From assembly GCA_023487615.1 (NCBI GenBank), contig JAMDBH010000121.1:1-5513 (forward strand): a DNA stretch of 5,513 nucleotides. The letters are read 5' to 3'. Both the position numbers and the translations under genes were made by a program. Shown piece after piece: positions 1-4,087 of this stretch. Below the pieces are notes generated by a model. The model was not told the origin of the DNA, did not search any database, and saw only the letters and a program-made list of their open reading frames with translations. The number at the start of each line of letters is the position of its first letter. Position 1 is the first letter of the stretch. This DNA comes from Gammaproteobacteria bacterium (GTDB taxonomy: Bacteria > Pseudomonadota > Gammaproteobacteria > SURF-13).

Positions 1-21
1 GCATGAGGTATTTCCACATAT

Positions 22-57
22 CCCCCTCTCCCCTCCGGGGAGAGGGTAGGGAGAGGG
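22..57 (-). repeat. 36-bp C/G-rich hairpin repeat, copy A, just after hemB
   Basis: Read on the minus strand, this begins 2 bases after the hemB stop. It has two CCCTCTCCC-like blocks, the second of which pairs perfectly with GGGGAGAGGG (10-bp stem, arms 24-33 and 37-46, 3-nt loop). A near-identical 36-bp unit occurs at 3826-3861 after bcp, so this is a dispersed repeat. The hairpin could stop or stabilise the hemB transcript, but no T-run follows it on the minus strand, so I do not call it an intrinsic terminator. Confidence 0.75.
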
Positions 58-59
58 TG

Positions 60-1112
<1,053 letters not shown>

Positions 1113-1128
1113 TTAATTTGTCGTCTGT

Positions 1129-1431
1129 TCACGCGCACTTCCTGATCTTACCGTACTCCTTGGCCTTGCGGTGTTCCAGCTCCCACAAATCCAGAGCCTG
1201 CTGCATATTCAACCACAGCCCGGGACCGTTGCCACAAAATTTCCCCAGCCGCATGGCCATGTCCGGAGTAACCGGTCTGCGCTCGTGAATGATCTCGGAA
1301 ATGGTGCGCCGCGAAACGCCCAGTTCTTCGGCCAATTCGGCCTGAGACAGGTTCAGTTCCGGCAGAACCATTTCACGCAGCACGGCCCCAGGGTGCGTCG
1401 GGCGTCTGCCTTTAAATGCCAATGTTTCCAT
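1129..1431 (-). CDS. higA: HigA-family antitoxin, helix-turn-helix (XRE) regulator
   Basis: This 100-residue antitoxin should bind and neutralise HigB and repress the higBA promoter. It has the HigA signature: a THPGAVLREM N-terminal stretch (12-21), a helix-turn-helix at about 29-50 (LSQAELAEELGVSRRTISEI), RRPVTPDMAMRL (51-62), and a GLWLNMQQALDLWE helix (71-84). It lies directly after the toxin gene, and the HigB stop and HigA start overlap as TGATG, so the two are translationally coupled. The SD is strong (GGAGG at 1446-1442, 10 nt before ATG), unlike the toxin's. The toxin-first order is typical of higBA. HigA alone could belong to a wider VapI-like group, but the partner makes the call firm. 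Confidence 0.93.
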   Translation of the reverse strand: METLAFKGRRPTHPGAVLREMVLPELNLSQAELAEELGVSRRTISEIIHERRPVTPDMAMRLGKFCGNGPGLWLNMQQALDLWELEHRKAKEYGKIRKCA

Positions 1432-1709
1432 CAGTGATAGTCCTCCAAATTTACGTCAAAGGCGTGTCCGCCTTCAAAACGAAAGGTCAATCTCCAATTC
1501 CTCGACACTTTCATGCTCCATGTGTGTTTTCTATCTCCGCTCAGCCGATGCAGCCCCGATCCAGGGACGGTTAAATCTTCAACAGTTCTGGCTTTATCCA
1601 GGACATCCAGAAAGATTTCCAGTCGGGCCAGCCACTTCGCATCCAGCAAGCGTCGTTCCCCGGCCAAAAAGAATCGTTCCAGCCCCTTGTGTTTGAATGT
1701 TTTTATCAT
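1431..1709 (-). CDS. higB: HigB toxin, RelE-like ribosome-dependent mRNA endonuclease
   Basis: At 92 residues this has the exact length and pattern of classical HigB toxins (RelE fold), which enter the ribosomal A site and cut mRNA. The family core is clear: a GSGLHRLSGDRKHTWSMKVS stretch at 50-69, NWRLTFRF at 71-78, FDVNLEDYH at the C-terminus. H54, R73, D90, Y91 and H92 fall at the positions reported as active-site residues in Proteus vulgaris HigB, so the toxin looks intact. The ATG at 1709-1707 has no visible Shine-Dalgarno sequence, and the best upstream promoter would start transcription almost at the ATG (see findings). It shares one base with higA. Regulation is probably by HigA, alone or with HigB, at the inverted repeat 1719-1737. 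Confidence 0.94.
   Translation of the reverse strand: MIKTFKHKGLERFFLAGERRLLDAKWLARLEIFLDVLDKARTVEDLTVPGSGLHRLSGDRKHTWSMKVSRNWRLTFRFEGGHAFDVNLEDYH
1442..1446 (-). promoter_or_regulatory. Ribosome binding site of higA, inside the end of higB
   Basis: A perfect GGAGG on the minus strand lies 10 nt before the higA ATG. Together with the TGATG overlap it should favour high antitoxin output relative to the SD-less toxin gene. Confidence 0.75.
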
Positions 1710-1716
1710 TGCTTGA

Positions 1717-1746
1717 ATTGTAACTCACAAGGTTACATTGCGGCAA
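1717..1746 (-). promoter_or_regulatory. Probable sigma-70 promoter of higBA
   Basis: On the minus strand, TTGCCG (1746-1741, 4/6 to the -35 box) is followed after 18 nt by TACAAT (1722-1717, 5/6 to the -10 box). The predicted start is about 1709-1711, at or next to the higB ATG, which would make a leaderless or nearly leaderless message. The spacer and part of the -10 box are covered by the inverted repeat 1719-1737, as expected for autoregulation. Confidence 0.55.
1719..1737. promoter_or_regulatory. Inverted repeat TGTAAC-N7-GTTACA, likely HigA operator
   Basis: This is a perfect 6-bp inverted repeat with a 7-bp spacer, beginning 10 bp upstream of higB and overlapping the proposed -10 box. 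Position and symmetry fit a dimeric helix-turn-helix repressor. That HigA is the binder is inferred from context. Confidence 0.6.
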
Positions 1747-1770
1747 GTCTGGGGCGCGCCTTCGATGATG

Positions 1771-1820
1771 TTTCGACCCGAATTCAGATGTGACGTTTCA
1801 GGTCACATTTTGACCCGAAT
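1771..1820. repeat. Direct repeat TTTYGACCCGAAT, two copies 37 bp apart
   Basis: Copies at 1771-1783 and 1808-1820 match at 12 of 13 bases. They bracket the inverted repeat at 1788-1808. They may be regulator contacts or the scar of a small local duplication, and nothing in the sequence decides between these. Confidence 0.6.
1788..1808. promoter_or_regulatory. Second inverted repeat, ATGTGAC-N7-GTCACAT
   Basis: This is a perfect 7-bp inverted repeat with a 7-bp spacer. Its half site TGTGAC differs from the higB-proximal TGTAAC by one transition, and the spacer length is the same, so both could be bound by one regulator. The centres are 70 bp apart. It lies between the divergent higBA and pilA promoters and could affect either. 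Confidence 0.5.
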
Positions 1821-1853
1821 GAGTCACTATTTTAGGCCCGGAAGGACTTGAAA

Positions 1854-1858
1854 GTGTC
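1854..1858 (+). promoter_or_regulatory. Candidate PilR enhancer site (GTGTC)
   Basis: GTGTC matches the short core I recall for PilR sites upstream of Pseudomonas pilA. It sits about 120 bp before the predicted start, a usual distance for a sigma-54 activator. The motif is short and chance matches are common. Confidence 0.25.
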
Positions 1859-1906
1859 ATGCTGGCGAATCGCAAATAGTTCTTGATGATGAGTAAAGTT
1901 AAATGA

Positions 1907-1919
1907 TAACAATGGGTTA
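1907..1919 (+). promoter_or_regulatory. Candidate IHF site between enhancer and -24/-12 promoter
   Basis: TAACAATGGGTTA matches the IHF consensus WATCAANNNNTTR except at one base. It lies roughly 60 bp upstream of the predicted pilA start, where DNA bending often helps sigma-54 activation. Confidence 0.3.
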
Positions 1920-1948
1920 ATTCTGTGATGGGCCAAGCTTTGACGGAC

Positions 1949-1963
1949 TGGCATGATTCCTGC
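1949..1963 (+). promoter_or_regulatory. Sigma-54 (-24/-12) promoter of pilA
   Basis: TGGCATGATTCCTGC has GG (1950-1951) and GC (1962-1963) separated by exactly 10 bp and matches 9 of 11 consensus positions of TGGCACG-N4-TTGC. Transcription would start near 1975, giving a 5' leader of about 75 nt. RpoN and PilSR control of pilA is established in Pseudomonas and relatives, which supports the call. Confidence 0.75.
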
Positions 1964-2049
1964 CCTGATTATCATGTCAAATGTCTCACGCTTCGCAGTG
2001 TGGTATCGAGAAGAGGCTGAGACAAACATTAACCACACAGGAGAGCAAC

Positions 2050-2490
2050 ATGAAGAAAATACAACAGGGTTTTACCCTTATTGAATTAATGATTGTGGTT
2101 GCCATCATTGGCATTCTGGCGGCGATTGCGATTCCGGCGTATCAGGACTTCGTTGCGCGCTCCCAAATGGCTGAGGCGATGTCATTAGCGAGTGGGTTAA
2201 AGGCATCGGTTGCGGAGAGTTGGAGTCAAACCGGCACCTGTCCGGCGAGCGGTGCCAGTGGTATTCCTGCGGCCAGTACTGTAACGGGAAATTACGTTCT
2301 GAGCGTGGCGGTAGCAGGAACTGCACCTGCCTGCACGATCATGGCCACAATGAAGGGGTCAGGCGTGGCAACAGGTATTGTCAGCAAGACACTTACCTTG
2401 ACAATGGGTGACGCGGGCGGTTCTGTAACGTGGGCGTGCACTTCAAGTGCTGCGCAAAAGTATGTACCCAAAGCCTGTACTGGTGCATAA
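2050..2490 (+). CDS. pilA: Type IVa major pilin (PilA), class III signal peptide
   Basis: This is the structural subunit of type IV pili (twitching, adhesion, DNA uptake). The 146-residue preprotein starts MKKIQQG, a short 7-residue leader cut by PilD after G7. The mature N-terminus [20 protein letters not shown] has E12 (mature E5) and forms the hydrophobic spine helix, followed by [18 protein letters not shown]. The variable C-terminal half is Gly/Ala/Ser/Thr-rich with four cysteines (C64, C95, C130, C143). C130-C143 would form the usual D-loop disulfide, and C64-C95 a possible second one. The ATG at 2050 is chosen over an in-frame ATG at 1981 because of the prepilin leader and an AGGAG at 2039-2043 with a 6-nt spacer. 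The gene stands alone, without pilB/C/D next to it, and ends at a strong terminator. A minor pilin is possible, but its length and promoter favour the major subunit. Confidence 0.95.
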   Translation: MKKIQQGFTLIELMIVVAIIGILAAIAIPAYQDFVARSQMAEAMSLASGLKASVAESWSQTGTCPASGASGIPAASTVTGNYVLSVAVAGTAPACTIMATMKGSGVATGIVSKTLTLTMGDAGGSVTWACTSSAAQKYVPKACTGA

Positions 2491-2503
2491 CTAAAACAGC
2501 CCG

Positions 2504-2530
2504 GATGGGTGGAGCGAAGCGTAACCCATC
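2504..2530. repeat. Dispersed-repeat-like hairpin GATGGGT...ACCCATC
   Basis: GATGGGT (2504-2510) pairs perfectly with ACCCATC (2524-2530) around GGAGCGAAGCGTA. From memory, this GGATGGGT-xGAGCGAAGCG-ACCCATC pattern is scattered between genes in many proteobacterial genomes. There is only one copy in this window, so its repeat status is recalled knowledge and was not seen here. Confidence 0.55.
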
Positions 2531-2542
2531 ACAACAAGCACA

Positions 2543-2571
2543 ATTGGGCTGAATACGAAACAAGGCCCAAT
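2543..2571. other. Inverted repeat ATTGGGC...GCCCAAT in the pilA 3' region
   Basis: A perfect 7-bp stem (2543-2549 with 2565-2571) has a 15-nt loop. It is the middle of three hairpins after pilA and would lie in the 3' untranslated region of the pilA message. Confidence 0.45.
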
Positions 2572-2576
2572 CACTC

Positions 2577-2606
2577 AAAGCCCCTCTCACGAGGGGCTTT
2601 CTTTTT
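2577..2606 (+). terminator. Rho-independent terminator of pilA
   Basis: AAAGCCCCTC and GAGGGGCTTT form a perfect 10-bp stem (2577-2586 with 2591-2600) with a TCAC loop, followed by CTTTTT. It lies 86 bp past the pilA stop and separates the pilin from the next gene. Confidence 0.92.
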
Positions 2607-2632
2607 CCGCCGCCGCTTGATTCTTGTATAAT
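2604..2632 (+). promoter_or_regulatory. Probable promoter of the gcvR-like gene (perfect TATAAT)
   Basis: TATAAT at 2627-2632 is a perfect -10 box. The -35 region at 17-bp spacing (TTTCCG, 2604-2609) is weak, 3/6. Transcription would start near 2639, about 32 nt before the GTG start. It comes directly after the pilA terminator, so the gene needs its own promoter. Confidence 0.6.
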
Positions 2633-2670
2633 CCCCTGAAAGTTGCCGAACAGATGTAAGATCAAAGCCT

Positions 2671-3228
2671 GTGGGGGATGCCATTACCAATCACAAGATC
2701 AACGTCCAGCTGGTCATCTGCGCTCTGGGCAACGACCGGGTAGGGCTGTTCAGGGAACTGGCCCAGGGCATACTGGACAGCGGGTGCAGCATACTCGACA
2801 GCCGCATGGCGGCGCTGGGGAGTGAGTTTGCCGCGATGCTGCTGGTGGCGGGGAACTGGAACAGCATCGCCAAGCTGGAGGGGGCGCTGCCCACGCTGCA
2901 AGACAAGCTCAAGCTCACCCTCACCAGCCGCCGCACCGAGGCGCGCGCGGCGCAGGGCAATCTGCTGCCCTATATGGTGGAGGTGGTGACGGTGGATCGC
3001 CCCGGCGTTTTGTACCGCCTCGCGGATTTCTTCGCCAGCCGCCACATCAACATTGAAGACCTGTACACCGCGAGCTATACCTCGACGCATTCGGATACCA
3101 ATATGTTTAACGTGAACATCACGGTGAATGTCCCGGCCGATGTCCACATCGCGGGCTTGCGCGAGGAGTTCCTGAATTTGTGCGATGAGCTGAATCTGGA
3201 CGGGGTATTGGAGCCGTTGAAGCGGTAA
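2671..3228 (+). CDS. gcvR: GcvR-like double-ACT-domain regulatory protein
   Basis: This 185-residue protein has two ACT domains and no DNA-binding domain, like GcvR, which in E. coli restrains the activator GcvA of the glycine cleavage operon when glycine is scarce. ACT 1 spans about 11-85 with the loop GNDRVGL (20-26), and ACT 2 about 101-180 with VDRPGVLYRLADFFA (108-122) and INIEDL (127-132). The position directly upstream of bcp matches E. coli and Pseudomonas gene order. The start is GTG at 2671, which lacks a convincing Shine-Dalgarno sequence. An ATG-TAA start-stop pair lies 12 nt before it (2654-2659), so the true start is uncertain by a few codons. Ligand and partner are not visible in the sequence, and a broader ACT regulatory role is possible. 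Confidence 0.85.
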   Translation: MGDAITNHKINVQLVICALGNDRVGLFRELAQGILDSGCSILDSRMAALGSEFAAMLLVAGNWNSIAKLEGALPTLQDKLKLTLTSRRTEARAAQGNLLPYMVEVVTVDRPGVLYRLADFFASRHINIEDLYTASYTSTHSDTNMFNVNITVNVPADVHIAGLREEFLNLCDELNLDGVLEPLKR

Positions 3229-3230
3229 TA

Positions 3231-3301
3231 AAATCCCCCTTATTCCCCCTTTGCAAAGGGGGGCGGAGGGGGGATTTTGCAAAGGGGGAAATGGGGGATT
3301 T
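3231..3301. repeat. Nested C5/G5 palindromic repeat between gcvR and bcp
   Basis: AAATCCCCC at 3231-3239 can pair with GGGGGATTT at either 3269-3277 or 3293-3301. Inside lies a perfect 18-bp palindrome, CCCCCTTTGCAAAGGGGG (3245-3262), and TTTGCAAAGGGGG recurs at 3276-3288. It resembles dispersed AATCCCCC-type repeats seen in many bacteria. There is no U-run, so it is not a clear terminator, and bcp may be read through from gcvR. Confidence 0.75.
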
Positions 3302-3334
3302 GAGCAGCCGATAACAGATTGAGCGAGGTAATGC

Positions 3335-3808
3335 ATGAGCAAAGCAGTGATTGGAAAACCCGCCCCCGATTTTGAATTGCCCGCCACCGGCGGGAAAACC
3401 GTGAAGCTCAGCGCGTTCAAGGGCAGTAACGTGGTGTTGTATTTTTATCCCAGGGACAATACGCCCGGCTGCACCCTGGAGGGGCAGAATTTCCGTGATG
3501 AGCAAGCGAAGTTTAGGAAACTCAACGCCGTGGTGCTGGGGGTGTCGCGCGACAGCGTGAAGTCGCACGAGTCGTTCAAGAGCCAGGAGGGCTTCACCTT
3601 CGATCTGCTGGCGGACGAGGATGAAAAGGTGTGTAAGTTGTATGATGTTATGAAGTTAAAGAATATGTACGGCAAACAGGTGCTGGGCGTCGAGCGCAGC
3701 ACGTTTTTGATAGACAAGAGCGGCATATTGCGCAAGGAGTGGCGCAAGGTCAAGGTGGAGGGGCATGTGGGTGAGGTGTTGGAGGCGGTGAAGGCGCTTG
3801 GCGATTAG
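3335..3808 (+). CDS. bcp: Thioredoxin-dependent thiol peroxidase, Bcp/PrxQ peroxiredoxin
   Basis: This cytoplasmic peroxidase reduces hydrogen peroxide and organic hydroperoxides, with thioredoxin as usual donor. The 157-residue protein has the thioredoxin-like fold core: PDFELPATGGKTVKLSAFKG (11-30), VVLYFYPRDNTPGCT (33-47) with peroxidatic C46, and the conserved ERSTFLID (120-127). The resolving cysteine of E. coli Bcp, five residues after the peroxidatic one, is replaced by Q51. The only other cysteine is C100, at the position of E. coli C99, so the enzyme is probably a 1-Cys form or uses C100. The ATG at 3335 has GAGG at 3325-3328, 6 nt upstream. It follows gcvR after 106 bp, most of which is a palindromic repeat, and no separate promoter is clear. 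Confidence 0.96.
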   Translation: MSKAVIGKPAPDFELPATGGKTVKLSAFKGSNVVLYFYPRDNTPGCTLEGQNFRDEQAKFRKLNAVVLGVSRDSVKSHESFKSQEGFTFDLLADEDEKVCKLYDVMKLKNMYGKQVLGVERSTFLIDKSGILRKEWRKVKVEGHVGEVLEAVKALGD

Positions 3809-3825
3809 CGCCTCTGGGGATTGCC

Positions 3826-3861
3826 CCCTCTCCCCGGCCCTCTCCCCAAGGGGAGAGGGGG
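3826..3861 (+). repeat. 36-bp C/G-rich hairpin repeat, copy B, just after bcp
   Basis: Two CCCTCTCCCC blocks (3826-3835 and 3838-3847) are followed by GGGGAGAGGGGG. The second block pairs perfectly with 3850-3859 (10 bp). It has the same length, order and gene-relative orientation as copy A at 22-57, differing only in the linker and loop bases. It starts 17 bp after the bcp stop. Confidence 0.75.
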
Positions 3862-3871
3862 AAAATAATGG

Positions 3872-3900
3872 ACACTCCCGCAGGGAGGGAGTGTTTTGGT
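3872..3900 (+). terminator. Probable intrinsic terminator of bcp
   Basis: ACACTCCC (3872-3879) pairs with GGGAGTGT (3887-3894) across a 7-nt loop and runs into TTTTGGTT. The stem is GC-rich at the loop side and the following run is U-rich but broken by GG, so termination may be partial. Confidence 0.6.
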
Positions 3901-3931
3901 TAAGGAGCCTCTGATTAAGTCAGAGGTTCCT

Positions 3932-3951
3932 GCGGTGCAGGGATGCACCGC
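3932..3951. other. Hairpin 1 inside the element (8-bp stem, GGGA loop)
   Basis: GCGGTGCA (3932-3939) and TGCACCGC (3944-3951) pair perfectly around a GGGA loop. It begins the structured core of the element. Confidence 0.65.
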
Positions 3952-3983
3952 CATTTTTCAAACACGGAAGTGTTTGGAAAATG
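3952..3983. other. Hairpin 2 inside the element (14-bp stem, GGAA loop)
   Basis: CATTTTTCAAACAC (3952-3965) pairs with 3970-3983 with one T-G wobble (3958 with 3977) around a GGAA loop, a GNRA-type tetraloop if transcribed rightward. It directly abuts hairpin 1, leaving no unpaired base between them. Confidence 0.7.
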
Positions 3984-4003
3984 AAGAAAAGCACCGTAAT
4001 AAT
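3974..4003 (+). promoter_or_regulatory. Possible outward promoter in the element toward the PIN-PhoH gene
   Basis: TTGGAA (3974-3979, 4/6) and AATAAT (3998-4003, 5/6) are 18 bp apart. A start near 4010 would give a 78-nt leader to the gene at 4088. The -35 box lies inside a hairpin arm, and matches of this quality are common by chance. Confidence 0.25.
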
Positions 4004-4027
4004 TTTATGGCCACGTTTTTGCTTTTC
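3986..4027. other. Hairpin 3 inside the element (GAAAAGCA...TGCTTTTC)
   Basis: GAAAAGCA (3986-3993) and TGCTTTTC (4020-4027) pair perfectly over 8 bp. The AT-rich 26-nt loop contains CGT/ACG (3995-3997 with 4013-4015), which could extend the structure. Confidence 0.5.
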
Positions 4028-4087
4028 GTGCTCTGAGAGGTCCAGGATGGACTTATTCAGAGCCTCCTTAAAGAGCAACTAAAGTTT

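Larger units (their letters stand above)
3904..4067. mobile_element. 164-bp MITE-like element with 18-bp terminal inverted repeats and TTAA flanks
   Basis: The left end GGAGCCTCTGATTAAGTC (3904-3921) matches the reverse complement of the right end, GGAGGCTCTGAATAAGTC (4067-4050), at 16 of 18 bases. TTAA lies immediately outside both ends (3900-3903 and 4068-4071), consistent with a 4-bp target duplication. From memory, IS5-type transposases duplicate YTAR targets, which TTAA fits. The element holds no reading frame of note, so it would need a transposase in trans. Its interior is almost entirely foldable. It ends 20 bp before the PIN-PhoH start codon, so it has replaced that gene's original upstream region. 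The family name is unknown to me. A structured RNA gene is an alternative reading. Confidence 0.75.

Noticed and set aside
22..57. Rho-independent terminator for hemB
   Set aside because: The hairpin is strong but is followed by GGATATGTGG on the minus strand, without a U-run, so it is listed as a repeat only.
1788..1808. CRP/FNR-type site from TGTGA...TCACA
   Set aside because: The two half-sites are separated by 9 bp, not the 6 bp needed for CRP. The architecture matches the neighbouring TGTAAC-N7-GTTACA repeat better.
1832..2038. Small minus-strand frame of 68 codons in the pilA promoter region
   Set aside because: It has no clear ribosome binding site or recognisable sequence and overlaps the sigma-54 promoter and its upstream sites.
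1981..2049. Earlier in-frame ATG for the pilin (23 extra residues)
   Set aside because: It would bury the MKKIQQG prepilin leader, lies almost on the predicted transcription start near 1975, and has no good ribosome binding site. The ATG at 2050 has AGGAG at the right distance.
2662..3420. Minus-strand open frame of 252 codons over the gcvR-like gene
   Set aside because: It is antisense to a clear double-ACT protein, runs through the C/G palindromic repeat and has no recognisable motif.
3826..3861. CRISPR-like or tandem repeat array
   Set aside because: Only two short CCCTCTCCCC blocks and their complement are present, with no regularly spaced unique spacers.
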